The notes: generated by a model from the sequence alone, not told the origin. A stretch of DNA of 64,000 nucleotides from Pseudoduganella violacea (GCF_014191875.1 NZ_JACHXD010000006.1:254605-318604), one strand, 5' to 3'. Numbered from the stretch's first letter, positions 17,264 through 26,807 are shown. A program made the numbers and translations.

Positions 17264-19248
17264 CCTCCTTAGCGTGGAAGCTCAACCGCCTGAAACTGAT
17301 GGGCGCGCCCGAAATCGCCTGGCGCGTGCAGCAACTGCTGCAAAAGAAGGCCAGTAAATTCGGCCTGGGTCTGGCGGCCCGGGCGCCGGCGCCGGACCTG
17401 GGCCGCCTGGGGGCGGCCTTTGTCGGCGATGCCGCCGCCGGCGTCGATCAAGCCACCGTTTGTGCCGCCGCCGACGCCATCCTGGCCGGGCGCTGGAATG
17501 TGTTCGCCCTGCGCGGCTTGCCGCTGGGCTTCCCGCCGCAATGGAACCGCGATCCCAAGACCGGCACCACGGCGCCCATGCAGTTGGGCAAGCTGATCGA
17601 CTACCGCAGCGAGCGCGTGGTGGGCGATATCAAGTATCTGTGGGAGCCGAGCCGCCACCTGGAACTGGTGACGCTGGCCCTGGCCTGGCGCCTGAGCGGG
17701 GAGCGCCGTTATGCGGAGGGCGCGCGCGAGCTGTTACAATCCTGGCTTGCGCAATGCCCGTATCCGCAAGGCGTGCACTGGACCAGCTCGCTGGAACTGG
17801 CGGTGCGGCTTTTGAACTGGGCCTTTGCCTGGCAACTGCTGGGCGGCAAGACGTCCTTCCTGTTCGAAGGGGAGGGCGGCCAGCGCTTCCTGCGCCAGTG
17901 GCTGGACAATGTCTACCAGCACTGCCACTTCATCCGCGGCTATTTCTCGCGCCATTCCTCGGCCAACAACCATTTGTTCGGCGAATACATGGGCCTGTTC
18001 GTGGCGGCCGTCAACTGGCCGTGCTGGCCGGAGGCGGCGCGCTGGCAAGCCCTGGCCCAGCGCGGCCTGGAAGAAGAAGCGCTGAAACAAAACACGGAAG
18101 ATGGGGTCAATAAGGAGCAGGCCATCTATTACCAGCACGAGGTGATGGACATGATGCTGCTGTGCCAGCGCATCGGCGCGGCCAATGGCGTCGGCTTCAG
18201 CCAGGCCTACCGCCAGCGCCTAGAGCGCCTGGCCGAGTTCGTGGCGGCCCTGATGGATGCTGGCGGCCATGTGCCGATGACGGGCGACGCCGACGATGCC
18301 CAGATGGTGCGCCTGGGCTACGAGCCGGGCTGGTGTCCTTACCGCTCGCTGCTGGCCAGTTGCGCGCTGCTGTTCGGCCGGCCCGACTTCAAGGCCAAGG
18401 CGGGCCGTCTGGACGACAAGAACCGCTGGCTGTTCGGCGCGGCCGGCGCGGCGCGCTGGGACGAACTGGGCGCGGCCGGGCCCGAGCGGCCGGTGCTGGC
18501 TTTCCCGCAGGGCGGCTACTACCTGCTGGGCAAGGATTACGGCCAGGCCGGCGAAGTGCGGCTGGTGGCCGATTGCGCGCCGCTGGGCTATCTGTCGATC
18601 GCGGCCCACGGCCATGCCGACGCGCTGGCGTTTACGCTGTCGCTGGGCGGCGAAGAGTTTTTGATCGATCCCGGCACCTATGCCTACCACACGCAAAAGC
18701 TGTGGCGCGACTATTTTCGTAGTACCGCCGCCCACAACACGGTGCAGGTGGATGGCCAGGACCAGTCCGAGATCGGCGGCAATTTCATGTGGTTGCGCAA
18801 GGCGACGGCGCGGCTGCTGGCCCATGCCGCCACTGGCGAGTTGCAAGTGTTCGAGGGCGAGCACGATGGCTATACCCGGCTGGCGGATCCGGTGCTGCAC
18901 CGCCGCAAAGTGGAATTTGATTCCAATCGGAACGCCCTTGTTATTAAAGATATATTAGAATGCCGGGGCGAGCACGCGCTGGCCCTGCATTGGCATTTCG
19001 CCGAAGGCTGCCAGGTCCAAGGCACGCGCAGCCAGCTCAGTATCGAGGGCGAGCGGGCGCGACTGAATATGCGCTGCGAGTTCGGCGCCGGGGTGGAATT
19101 GCTGCGTTGCAGCGAGTCGCCGCCCGCGGGCTGGATCTCGCGCAAGTTTGATGAAAAAGCCGGCATCAGCACCGCCATCTGGCGCGGTAAGATTGTTGGC
19201 ACAACGGAAATCGTGACTGTCCTGGAATGGCAGTTCAAGGCACATTAA
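17260..19248 (+). CDS. Heparinase II/III (alginate lyase family) protein without signal peptide
   Basis: A 662-residue protein of the heparinase II/III superfamily that recurs next to glycosyltransferases in EPS loci. It has an N-terminal alpha-toroid domain with WNRDPKTG, HSSANNHLFGEYMGL and EDGVNKEQAIYYQHEV (catalytic-type Asn, His and Tyr). The C-terminal beta-sandwich has AAHGHADALAFTLSLGG and TAAHNTVQVDGQDQSE. Unlike the lyase at 11746, no signal peptide is visible: the N terminus is MTSLAWKLNRLKLMG, so it may act in the cytoplasm or leave by another route. It may be an editing enzyme or have a modified activity. Coupled to the upstream glycosyltransferase by ATGA. Confidence 0.83.
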   Translation: MTSLAWKLNRLKLMGAPEIAWRVQQLLQKKASKFGLGLAARAPAPDLGRLGAAFVGDAAAGVDQATVCAAADAILAGRWNVFALRGLPLGFPPQWNRDPKTGTTAPMQLGKLIDYRSERVVGDIKYLWEPSRHLELVTLALAWRLSGERRYAEGARELLQSWLAQCPYPQGVHWTSSLELAVRLLNWAFAWQLLGGKTSFLFEGEGGQRFLRQWLDNVYQHCHFIRGYFSRHSSANNHLFGEYMGLFVAAVNWPCWPEAARWQALAQRGLEEEALKQNTEDGVNKEQAIYYQHEVMDMMLLCQRIGAANGVGFSQAYRQRLERLAEFVAALMDAGGHVPMTGDADDAQMVRLGYEPGWCPYRSLLASCALLFGRPDFKAKAGRLDDKNRWLFGAAGAARWDELGAAGPERPVLAFPQGGYYLLGKDYGQAGEVRLVADCAPLGYLSIAAHGHADALAFTLSLGGEEFLIDPGTYAYHTQKLWRDYFRSTAAHNTVQVDGQDQSEIGGNFMWLRKATARLLAHAATGELQVFEGEHDGYTRLADPVLHRRKVEFDSNRNALVIKDILECRGEHALALHWHFAEGCQVQGTRSQLSIEGERARLNMRCEFGAGVELLRCSESPPAGWISRKFDEKAGISTAIWRGKIVGTTEIVTVLEWQFKAH

Positions 19249-19263
19249 TAGAGGAGTAATATC

Positions 19264-20574
19264 TTGAAAATCAGTATCTTTGGCCTGGGTTATGTAGGGG
19301 CGGTGTCCGCCGGCTGTCTGGCTTCCGACGGCCATACCGTGATCGGCGTGGACCCCAACCAAACCAAGGTGGACCTGATCAATCAGGGTACGACCCCGAT
19401 TATCGAAAAAGACATCGGCGAGATGATCGCCGCCACCGTCAAGAGCGGCCTGCTGCGCGCCACCACCGATGTGCGCGACGCCGTGCTGGGCAGCGACATG
19501 TCCCTGATCTGCGTCGGCACCCCGTCCCAGCTCAATGGCAACCTGGACTTGAGCCATGTGCGCAAGGTGTGCCAGCAGATCGGCGCCGCCATCAAGGACA
19601 AGGCCGGCTTCCACGTGGTCGTGGCGCGCAGCACCATGCTGCCCGGCTCGATGACCTCGGTGGTCATCCCGGCCCTGGAAGAAGCGTCGGGCAAGAAGGC
19701 CGGCGTCGACTTCGGCGTCTGCAACAACCCCGAATTCCTGCGCGAAGGCACGGCGGTGTACGACTACTACCACCCGCCGAAAACCGTGATCGGCGAAACC
19801 GACGAGCAGGCCGGCGCGCTGCTGGTCAAGCTGTACGAGAAGATGGACGCGCCCCTGGTGCGCACCGACGTGGCCACCGCCGAAATGGTCAAGTACACCG
19901 ACAATACCTGGCACGCGGTGAAAGTGGCGTTCGCCAATGAGATCGGCAATATCTGCAAGGCGGTCGGCATCGATGGCCACAAGGTCATGGAAATCTTCTG
20001 CCAGGACACCAAGCTGAACCTGTCGCCCTACTATATGAAGCCGGGCTTCGCCTTCGGCGGCTCCTGCCTGCCGAAAGACGTGCGCGCGCTGACCTACAAG
20101 GCGCGCAGCCTGGACCTCGATCTGCCGCTCTTGAATTCCGTGCTGCCGTCGAACCAGAAGCAGGTGGAAAAAGGCTTGAAGATGATCGTCGACAAGGGCG
20201 CGCGCAAGGTCGGCATCCTCGGCTTCTCGTTCAAGGCCGGCACCGACGACCTGCGCGAATCGCCGCTGGTCGACGTGATCGAACATCTGCTGGGCAAGGG
20301 CTACGAGCTCAAGCTGTACGACAAGAACGTCAACCTGGCCGCCCTGACCGGCGCCAACCAGGATTACATCCTGAACCACATCCCGCACATCTCCAAGCTC
20401 ATGGTCAATTCCATGGACGAGGTGCTGGACTTTGCCGACACCGTGGTGATCGGCAATGGCGCGGCCGAATTCAAGGCCGTGCCCGCGCGCCTGAAAGCCG
20501 GCCAGCAACTGGTTGACCTGGTGCGCATCAGCGCCGAGCAAAGCGGAGGTCAGTACGATGGCATCTGCTGGTAA
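19264..20574 (+). CDS. algD: GDP-mannose 6-dehydrogenase
   Basis: Oxidises GDP-mannose to GDP-mannuronic acid with two NAD+, in the cytoplasm. It is very close to Pseudomonas AlgD along its whole length: opening KISIFGLGYVGAVSAGCL, then VDLINQGTTPI, GKKAGVDFGV, TWHAVKVAFANEIGN, GFAFGGSCLPKDVRALTY, FKAGTDDLRESPLV and a terminal GICW. Both proteins have 436 residues, and the catalytic Cys268 falls at the same number. The start is TTG, set by GAGGAG at 19251-19256, seven bases upstream. With ManC at 24003 it supplies mannuronic acid, so the EPS should contain this uronic acid. Overlaps the next gene by 17 bases. Confidence 0.95.
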   Translation: MKISIFGLGYVGAVSAGCLASDGHTVIGVDPNQTKVDLINQGTTPIIEKDIGEMIAATVKSGLLRATTDVRDAVLGSDMSLICVGTPSQLNGNLDLSHVRKVCQQIGAAIKDKAGFHVVVARSTMLPGSMTSVVIPALEEASGKKAGVDFGVCNNPEFLREGTAVYDYYHPPKTVIGETDEQAGALLVKLYEKMDAPLVRTDVATAEMVKYTDNTWHAVKVAFANEIGNICKAVGIDGHKVMEIFCQDTKLNLSPYYMKPGFAFGGSCLPKDVRALTYKARSLDLDLPLLNSVLPSNQKQVEKGLKMIVDKGARKVGILGFSFKAGTDDLRESPLVDVIEHLLGKGYELKLYDKNVNLAALTGANQDYILNHIPHISKLMVNSMDEVLDFADTVVIGNGAAEFKAVPARLKAGQQLVDLVRISAEQSGGQYDGICW

Positions 20575-21805
20575 GCCGCGCCGCGTCCTGATCCTGGTCG
20601 AGAACCTGCCGTCGCCGTTCGACCGCCGCGTCTGGCAGGAAGCGACCACCTTGCACGCCAATGGCTACGAGGTGTCGATCATCTGCCCGACCGGCAAAGG
20701 CTATGAGTCGCGCTACGAGGCCATCGAGGGCATCCATATCTACCGCTACCGCCTGCCGCTCGAAGCGGAAGGCGCGAAAGGCTATGCGATCGAGTATTCG
20801 GCGGCCCTGTTCCACACCTTCCGCCTGGCGTGGAAAGTGCTGTTCCAGCGCGGCTTCGACGTCATCCACGCCTGCAATCCGCCCGACCTGCTGTTCCTGA
20901 TCGGCGGCTTCTTCAAGCTCACCATGGGCAAGAAGTTCCTGTTCGACCACCACGACATCAACCCGGAGCTGTACGAGGCCAAGTTCGGTCGCCGCGACTT
21001 CTTCTACAAGCTGATGGTGCTGTTCGAGCGCTGGTCCTTCAAGACCTCGGACGTGTCGATCGCCACCAACGAGTCCTACAAGAAAATCGCCATCGAGCGC
21101 GGCGGCATGGACCCGGACAAGGTGTATGTGGTGCGCAGCGGTCCCAAGCTGGACCGCCTGCGCGTGCTGCCGCCGGTCGAGCGCCTCAAGAAAGGCCGCC
21201 GTTTCCTGGTTGGCTATGTCGGCGTGATGGGCGCGCAGGAAGGCATCGACCTGCTGCTGGAAGCGGCGCGCCACCTGATCCAGGTCATGGGCCGCACCGA
21301 TGTGCAGTTCGGCCTGGTGGGCGGCGGTACCTCGCTCGACCAGATGCGCCAGATGGCGGCCGATATGGGCATCGCCGACCACGTGACCTTCACCGGCCGC
21401 GTGCCCGACCAGGACTTGCTGGAAATGCTGAACACGGCCGATGTCTGCGTCAACCCCGACGTGGCCAACGATATGAACGACAAGTCGACCATGAACAAGA
21501 TCATGGAATACATGGCGCTGGGCAAACCCATCGTCCAGTTCGACCTGGTCGAAGGCAAGGTGTCGGCACAGGAAGCCTCGCTCTACGCGCTGAAGAACGA
21601 TCCCATCGATATGGCGCGCAAGATCGCCGAACTGCTCGACGATCCGGAACGCCGCGCGCGCATGGGCGAGTATGGCCGCAACCGCGTGGTCAACGAGCTG
21701 GAATGGGAATACGAGGCGCCCAAGCTGCTGGCCGCCTACGAACGCCTGTACTCGGCCAATGCGCCGCTGCCGAACGCCGTGCCGCCTTACCGCAAAGGAA
21801 GCTGA
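20558..21805 (+). CDS. Family 4 glycosyltransferase
   Basis: GT-B glycosyltransferase of about 415 residues. N-terminal half: RVLILVENLPSPFDRRVWQEATTL, a signature shared by WbuB-like and exosortase-linked GT4 enzymes, then FDHHDINPELYEAKF. C-terminal half: VGYVGVMGAQEGIDLLLEAA and the nucleotide-sugar site near NPDVANDMNDKSTMNKIMEYMALGKP. The start at 20558 is chosen because CGGAGGT at 20544-20550 is correctly placed; this puts it inside the end of algD. An upstream in-frame start at 20513 lacks such a site. By position it may transfer the mannuronic acid residue, but that is a guess. Confidence 0.9.
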   Translation: MASAGKPRRVLILVENLPSPFDRRVWQEATTLHANGYEVSIICPTGKGYESRYEAIEGIHIYRYRLPLEAEGAKGYAIEYSAALFHTFRLAWKVLFQRGFDVIHACNPPDLLFLIGGFFKLTMGKKFLFDHHDINPELYEAKFGRRDFFYKLMVLFERWSFKTSDVSIATNESYKKIAIERGGMDPDKVYVVRSGPKLDRLRVLPPVERLKKGRRFLVGYVGVMGAQEGIDLLLEAARHLIQVMGRTDVQFGLVGGGTSLDQMRQMAADMGIADHVTFTGRVPDQDLLEMLNTADVCVNPDVANDMNDKSTMNKIMEYMALGKPIVQFDLVEGKVSAQEASLYALKNDPIDMARKIAELLDDPERRARMGEYGRNRVVNELEWEYEAPKLLAAYERLYSANAPLPNAVPPYRKGS

Positions 21806-22804
21806 ATGAAGATTCTGGTTACCGGGGGCATGGGTTATATCGGCTCCCACACCTGCGTCGAATTGCTGCAGGCCGGCCACGAGGTCGTGGTGTTCGACAA
21901 TCTGTCCAACGCCGATCCCGCCGTGGCCGAGCGCGTGGCCCGCATCGCCGGCCGCGCCTTCGCTTTCGTGCAGGGCGATATCCGCGACCGTGCCGCGCTG
22001 GCGGCCCTGTTCGCCGCCCACCGCTTCGATTCGGTGATCCATTTCGCTGGCTTGAAAGCGGTCGGCGAATCGGTCGAGCAGCCGCTGCGCTATTACGACA
22101 ACAATATCAGCGGCAGCGTGGCGCTGTTCGAAAGCATGGCCGCGGCCGGCGTCAAGTCGCTGGTGTTTTCCTCGTCGGCCACGGTGTATGGCGATCCGGC
22201 CTCGGTGCCGATCACCGAAGACTTCCCGCTGTCGGCCACCAATCCCTATGGGCGTAGCAAACTGGTCATCGAAGAGATCCTGCGCGACCTGGCCAAGTCC
22301 GACGCCAGCTGGCGCATCGCGCTGCTGCGCTACTTCAATCCGGTGGGTGCCCATGAAAGCGGTCTGATCGGCGAACAGCCGAACGGCATTCCGAATAATC
22401 TGCTGCCGTATGTGGCCCAGGTGGCCGAGGGGCGGCGCGAATTCCTCAGCGTGTTCGGCGGCGATTACCCGACCGTGGATGGCACCGGCGTGCGCGACTA
22501 CATCCACGTGGTCGATCTGGCGCGCGGCCATGTGCGCACGCTGGACAAGCTGGCGACAGGCCCGGGCGTATTTACCTACAATCTGGGAACGGGACGCGGC
22601 AACAGCGTGCTGGAAATGGTGCGCGCCTTTGAAGCGGCCAGCGGCCAGCCGGTACCTTACCGCATCGTGGCGCGCCGCGCCGGCGATGTGGCGGCCTGCT
22701 ATGCCGATACCGAGCTGGCTGAACGCGAACTGGGCTGGCGCGCCGAATACGATATCGGCCGCATGTGCACCGACGCCTGGCGCTGGCAGTCCTCGGCAAA
22801 ATAA
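21806..22804 (+). CDS. galE: UDP-glucose 4-epimerase
   Basis: Interconverts UDP-glucose and UDP-galactose with tightly bound NAD. It is an extended short-chain dehydrogenase: [16 protein letters not shown] nucleotide-binding loop at residues 6-21, FSSSATVYG catalytic Ser region, NPYGRSK with the catalytic Tyr and Lys, and [15 protein letters not shown] substrate loop. Length of 332 is normal. AAAGGAAGC precedes the ATG, and the gene begins directly after the stop of the preceding glycosyltransferase. It provides galactose units to the EPS. Confidence 0.94.
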   Translation: MKILVTGGMGYIGSHTCVELLQAGHEVVVFDNLSNADPAVAERVARIAGRAFAFVQGDIRDRAALAALFAAHRFDSVIHFAGLKAVGESVEQPLRYYDNNISGSVALFESMAAAGVKSLVFSSSATVYGDPASVPITEDFPLSATNPYGRSKLVIEEILRDLAKSDASWRIALLRYFNPVGAHESGLIGEQPNGIPNNLLPYVAQVAEGRREFLSVFGGDYPTVDGTGVRDYIHVVDLARGHVRTLDKLATGPGVFTYNLGTGRGNSVLEMVRAFEAASGQPVPYRIVARRAGDVAACYADTELAERELGWRAEYDIGRMCTDAWRWQSSAK

Positions 22805-22836
22805 AAACACCGCGCAAACGCTACAAGGGGGTTTAG

Positions 22837-24006
22837 ATGAAAGCAATGATTCTTGCGGCCGGCAAGGGTACGCGTGTGCGCCCGCTCACCTATGAATTGC
22901 CCAAGCCCATGATTCCCATCCTGGGCAAGCCGGTGATGGCCTATCTGGTCGAGCACTTGGCGCGCTATGGCATCACGGAGATCATGGTGAATGTGGCCCA
23001 TCTGCATGAAAAGATCGAAGAGTATTTCGGTGAAGGCCACCAGTACGGCGTGCAGATCGGCTACTCCTTCGAAGGCCATACCAATGACGAGGGCGAGATC
23101 GTGCCCGAACCGCTGGGGTCGGCCGGCGGCATCAAGAAGATCCAGGAATTCGGCGGTTTCTTCGACGAAACCACCATCGTGCTGTGCGGCGACGCCTTGA
23201 TCGACCTCGACATCAAATCGGCGCTGTACGAGCACCGCCGTAAAGGCGCCCTGGCCACTGTGATCACGCGCGAAGTGCCGTGGGATAAGGTCAGCAGCTA
23301 TGGTGTGGTGGTCAGCGACGAAGACGGCCGTGTGCGCGAATTCCAGGAAAAGCCGGCCCAGGACGCGGCCAAATCGAATTGCGCCAGCACCGGCATCTAC
23401 ATTTTCGAACCGGAAGTGATCGACTTGATCCCGTCCGACCGGCCCTTCGACATCGGCTCCGAGCTGTTTCCGCTGCTGGCCGAGCGTGGCCTGCCGTTCT
23501 ACAGCCAGACGCGCAAGTTCAACTGGACCGATATCGGCAGCGTCAAGGATTACTGGGAAGTGCTGCAAAGTGTGCTGATGGGCGAAGTGGCGAATATGGC
23601 TGTGCCCGGCATCCAGGTGCAGGATGGCTTGTGGGTGGGCCTGAACACCAGTATCGACTGGGGCGACGGCACCATCATCGAAGGCCCGGTCTACCTCGGT
23701 TCCGGCGCGCGCATCGATGCCGGCGCCCACATCGTCGGCCCGACCTGGATCGGCCACGGCAGCCATATCTGCTCGGGCGCCAAAGTGGTGCGCAGCGTCT
23801 TATTTGAATATACGCGGGTGTTACCGGATGTTACCCTTAACGAATTAATCGTGTTTAAGGATTATAGTGTGGACCGCGCCGGCGAAATGAAGCAGCTTTC
23901 GCAGAACGATACGGACGGCTGGGCCAATGCGCGCGACCGCCGCGCTATCCGCCGCCGTCCGGAAAACGATAACGAATACCTCCATTTAGAACAGAAAAAA
24001 GCATGA
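22837..24006 (+). CDS. Sugar-1-phosphate nucleotidyltransferase with hexapeptide tail
   Basis: Makes an NDP-sugar from a sugar-1-phosphate. The nucleotidyltransferase domain opens MILAAGKGTRVRPLTYELPK and shows LCGDALIDLD (metal-binding Asp) and FNWTDIGSVKDYW. A left-handed beta-helix follows from about residue 255 (IIEGPVYLGSGARIDAGAHIVG). The architecture is that of GMPPB-like mannose-1-phosphate guanylyltransferases and glucose-1-phosphate transferases. GDP-mannose is plausible given algD, but ManC next door already does this, so another nucleotide sugar is equally possible. AAGGGGG precedes the start; the stop overlaps ManC by ATGA. Confidence 0.85.
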   Translation: MKAMILAAGKGTRVRPLTYELPKPMIPILGKPVMAYLVEHLARYGITEIMVNVAHLHEKIEEYFGEGHQYGVQIGYSFEGHTNDEGEIVPEPLGSAGGIKKIQEFGGFFDETTIVLCGDALIDLDIKSALYEHRRKGALATVITREVPWDKVSSYGVVVSDEDGRVREFQEKPAQDAAKSNCASTGIYIFEPEVIDLIPSDRPFDIGSELFPLLAERGLPFYSQTRKFNWTDIGSVKDYWEVLQSVLMGEVANMAVPGIQVQDGLWVGLNTSIDWGDGTIIEGPVYLGSGARIDAGAHIVGPTWIGHGSHICSGAKVVRSVLFEYTRVLPDVTLNELIVFKDYSVDRAGEMKQLSQNDTDGWANARDRRAIRRRPENDNEYLHLEQKKA

Positions 24007-25421
24007 AGATTTATCCCGTAATTCTGTCCGGCGGCGCCGGTACCCGTCTGTGGCCGCTGTCGCGCGCCGTCTTGCCCAAGCAGTTGCTGCCCCTGGTGTC
24101 GGATAAGACCATGCTGCAGGATACGGCGCTGCGCCTGGCTGGCCGCCCCGACCTGATGCAGCCGCTGATCGTCTGCGGCAATGAGCACCGCTTCCTGGTG
24201 GCCGAGCAGATGCGCGAAGTGGGCATCAAGCCGCTCGGCATCCTGCTCGAGCCGGTGGGCCGCAATACCGCGCCGGCCGTGGCCGCCGCCGCCCATTATC
24301 TGCAAGCGATCGACCCGGACGCCGTGATGCTGGTGTTGCCGGCCGACCACGTGATCGCCGACGTCGACGCCTTCTACGCCGCCATCGTGCGCGCCAGCGC
24401 CCTGGTGGCCGACGGCGCCCTGGCCACCTTCGGCATCGTGCCGACCGGCCCGGAAACCGGCTATGGCTATATCAAGAGCGGTGAAGCGCTGGCCCAGGGC
24501 GAGCAATGCTTCAAGGTCGAGCGTTTCGTCGAGAAACCGAACCGTGAAACGGCCCAGGGCTTCGTCGACGCCGGCCATTATTACTGGAATAGCGGCATGT
24601 TCCTGTTCCGCGCCGACGCCTATCTGAAGGAACTGGCCGCCTTCCAGCCGGCCATCGCCAGCGCCGCCGAGCAGGCCGTGGCCAAGGATTACCGCGACCT
24701 CGACTTCTGCCGTCTGGACGAAGCGGCGTTCACCGCCTGTCCTTCCGACTCCATCGACTATGCGGTGATGGAGCGCACCCGCCACGCCGTCGTGGTGCCG
24801 GCTTCGATCGGCTGGAGCGATGTCGGTTCCTGGTCGGCGCTGTGGGAAGTGCAGCCGGGCGACGCCCAGGGCAATGTGACGCGCGGCGATGTGTATCTGG
24901 ACAATGTGTCCGGCTCCCTGGTGCGCGCCGAGAGCCGCATCGTGGCCGTGGTCGGCGTGCAGGATCTGGTCGTGGTGGAAACCAATGACGCCGTGCTGGT
25001 GGCGCACAAGGACCAGGTGCAGCGCGTCAAGCAGATCGTCGAACACTTGAAGGACAAGGACCGTACCGAGCACCTGCACCACACCAAGGTCTACCGTCCA
25101 TGGGGCTGCTACGAAGGCATCGATATCGGCGAGCGCTTCCAGGTCAAGCGCATCACCGTCAACCCGGGCGGCAAGCTGTCGCTGCAGATGCACCACCACC
25201 GCGCCGAGCACTGGGTGGTGGTCAGCGGCACGGCGCGCGTCACCTGTGGCGACAAGGTCAGCCTGCTGACCGAAAACGAGTCGACCTTCATTCCGATCGG
25301 CATGAACCACCGTCTGGAAAACCCGGGCAAGGTGCCGCTGCACCTGATCGAAGTGCAGTCGGGCAGCTACCTGGGCGAGGACGATATCGTGCGTTTCGAG
25401 GACGTGTACCAGCGTACCTAA
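24003..25421 (+). CDS. manC: Bifunctional mannose-1-phosphate guanylyltransferase / mannose-6-phosphate isomerase
   Basis: Forms GDP-mannose and isomerises fructose-6-phosphate to mannose-6-phosphate (AlgA/ManC/CpsB type). The N-terminal GMP domain has SGGAGTRLWPLSRAVLPKQ, LVLPADHVI and FVEKPNRETAQGFV. The C-terminal type II isomerase cupin has RPWGCYEGID, QMHHHRAEHWVVVSG with metal-binding His residues, and IPIGMNHRLENPG. Length of 472 matches the family. Together with AlgD it provides GDP-mannuronic acid; a phosphomannomutase (AlgC/ManB) is not in the window and must come from elsewhere. Last gene of the EPS locus, followed by a strong terminator. Confidence 0.94.
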   Translation: MKIYPVILSGGAGTRLWPLSRAVLPKQLLPLVSDKTMLQDTALRLAGRPDLMQPLIVCGNEHRFLVAEQMREVGIKPLGILLEPVGRNTAPAVAAAAHYLQAIDPDAVMLVLPADHVIADVDAFYAAIVRASALVADGALATFGIVPTGPETGYGYIKSGEALAQGEQCFKVERFVEKPNRETAQGFVDAGHYYWNSGMFLFRADAYLKELAAFQPAIASAAEQAVAKDYRDLDFCRLDEAAFTACPSDSIDYAVMERTRHAVVVPASIGWSDVGSWSALWEVQPGDAQGNVTRGDVYLDNVSGSLVRAESRIVAVVGVQDLVVVETNDAVLVAHKDQVQRVKQIVEHLKDKDRTEHLHHTKVYRPWGCYEGIDIGERFQVKRITVNPGGKLSLQMHHHRAEHWVVVSGTARVTCGDKVSLLTENESTFIPIGMNHRLENPGKVPLHLIEVQSGSYLGEDDIVRFEDVYQRT

Positions 25422-25433
25422 ACCGCCCGCGCT

Positions 25434-25480
25434 AAAAAGGCCGGAAAGCGCCCGCAGGGTGGCTGCCGGCCTTTTTCTTT
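25434..25480 (+). terminator. Terminator closing the EPS locus
   Basis: Eleven-base perfect stem (AAAAAGGCCGG / CCGGCCTTTTT) around a 21-base loop that can pair further, ending in a T tract. It lies 13 bases after the manC stop. Confidence 0.88.
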
Positions 25481-25547
25481 TCATACATCAGTAATGCCTT
25501 AAAGCAATTGAAAATTGTAACGGCGGCAAGCCGAACGGCAGAGCCTG

Positions 25548-25556
25548 TGCTATCAT
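25548..25556 (+). promoter_or_regulatory. Possible extended -10 promoter for the first PEP-CTERM gene
   Basis: TG-C-TATCAT fits an extended -10 element 40 bases before the ATG at 25596. No good -35 box is present. A short run of bases to the AAGAGG ribosome-binding site follows. By-eye prediction only. Confidence 0.35.
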
Positions 25557-25595
25557 CTTTAACAACTTAATTTGATTTCAAACAAGAGGTTTCAC

Positions 25596-26138
25596 ATGAA
25601 AAGCAAGTCGATCCTGGCCGCCGCCTTCACCGCTTGCGCACTGTTCGCCGGTGCCGCCCACGCTGCTAAAGACATCAGTTCGCCAAACCAGCAGGTTCTG
25701 CAGGGTGGCGTGGCGTCGCAGGAGTGGACGCAGGGCTACAAAAAGAATAATAAAGACAACTTCTTCAACGATGTTTTCCAGTTCAGCCTGGACCAGGCGC
25801 GCAGCGTGAGCTTCTCGCTGACCTCGACCAGCCCGAGCGCCGCCACCGGCCTGGATCTGACGGGCTTTTCCCTGTTCGGCGCCGACGACCACCTGATCCT
25901 GCACGGCACCATGCGCAGCACCGGCGCGCGCGACGAATGGGACTTGGCCACCCAGCTGGGCAAGGGCAATTACTACCTCAAGGTCAGCGGTTCCCTGATC
26001 TCGAGCACCGGCGGCACCTATGCCGCCAATGGCCGCATTTTCGCGCCGGTACCGGAACCGACGACCTATGCCATGCTGCTGGGCGGTCTGGCGCTGGTGG
26101 GCGGCATCGCGGCGCGCCGCCGCGCGTCAGCGGCGTGA
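25596..26138 (+). CDS. FxDxF-type PEP-CTERM protein 1
   Basis: Exported protein of about 180 residues predicted to be processed by the exosortase at 5262. Sec signal peptide at residues 1-23 (ACALFAGAAHA). The FxDxF motif appears as FFNDVFQF near residue 50, typical of this small beta-rich family. At the C terminus the sorting signal is VPEPTTYAMLLGGLALVGG, then a transmembrane stretch and a basic tail AARRRASAA. The start at 25596 is chosen because AAGAGG (25584-25589) is properly spaced. Molecular role unknown; members are thought to be surface or matrix proteins. It follows the EPS terminator, with a related gene 45 bases downstream. Confidence 0.9.
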   Translation: MKSKSILAAAFTACALFAGAAHAAKDISSPNQQVLQGGVASQEWTQGYKKNNKDNFFNDVFQFSLDQARSVSFSLTSTSPSAATGLDLTGFSLFGADDHLILHGTMRSTGARDEWDLATQLGKGNYYLKVSGSLISSTGGTYAANGRIFAPVPEPTTYAMLLGGLALVGGIAARRRASAA

Positions 26139-26183
26139 TGCGACTTCCAACCCTAGCGGCTTAATCCAGTTCACACACCATTT

Positions 26184-26762
26184 ATGAAAAAAACTGTCCA
26201 ATCCTTGCTGTTGACCTTCCTGTTAGCTGTCGCCGGCGTGGCCGGCGCTGCCCCGATCAACCTGAGCGGGCCGGGAAGCGACTTGAGCGCCGAACTGGAT
26301 GACTATTCCAGCGCCGGCATCGGCCGCACCATCAAGCTGGTCAATGGCGCCCAGGCCGGCGAAGGCAATAACTACTTCAAAGACCTGTACACCTTCACCA
26401 CCACCACCACGTATGACTTGTCGGCGATGATGAGTTCGGTGCTGAACGCCAGTTCCGGCTTGCACATCAGCGGCTTCAGCCTGCTGAACGGCAGCAACTA
26501 CGTGTTCATCGGCAAGCAGGATGTGCTCAACTCGCTGCCATCGAGCCAGACCTGGCTGTTCGACAGCGGCAAGACCCCGCTGGGCGCCGGCAAATACACC
26601 TTGGCCGTGGAAGGTTACGTCAATTCTTCCGCCGGCGGCTCCTACAGCGGCAATATCGCCGTGGCGCCAACCGTGGCGGTTCCTGAGCCGGCGACCCTGG
26701 GCATGCTGCTGACCGGCCTGGGCCTGGTGGCGCTGGTGGCGCGTCGCCGCAAGCAAGCGTAA
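26184..26762 (+). CDS. FxDxF-type PEP-CTERM protein 2
   Basis: Paralogue-like neighbour of the preceding gene, 192 residues. Signal peptide 1-22 (LLLTFLLAVAGVAGAAP), FxDxF-type motif YFKDLYTF near residue 70, then a GFSLLNGSNYVF strand that matches GFSLFGADDHLI in protein 1. Sorting signal VPEPATLGMLLTGLGLVAL and basic end ARRRKQA. No clear Shine-Dalgarno is visible before the ATG; it is probably cotranscribed with protein 1 and followed by its own terminator. Likely substrate of the XrtB-type exosortase. Function unknown. Confidence 0.9.
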   Translation: MKKTVQSLLLTFLLAVAGVAGAAPINLSGPGSDLSAELDDYSSAGIGRTIKLVNGAQAGEGNNYFKDLYTFTTTTTYDLSAMMSSVLNASSGLHISGFSLLNGSNYVFIGKQDVLNSLPSSQTWLFDSGKTPLGAGKYTLAVEGYVNSSAGGSYSGNIAVAPTVAVPEPATLGMLLTGLGLVALVARRRKQA

Positions 26763-26781
26763 TTTCCGCGCTGCACAAATC

Positions 26782-26807
26782 AAAAGGAGGCTGCGGCCTC
26801 CTTTTTT
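26782..26807 (+). terminator. Terminator after PEP-CTERM gene 2
   Basis: Ten-base perfect stem AAAAGGAGGC / GCCTCCTTTT with a four-base loop and extra T residues, 19 bases after the stop codon. Confidence 0.9.
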
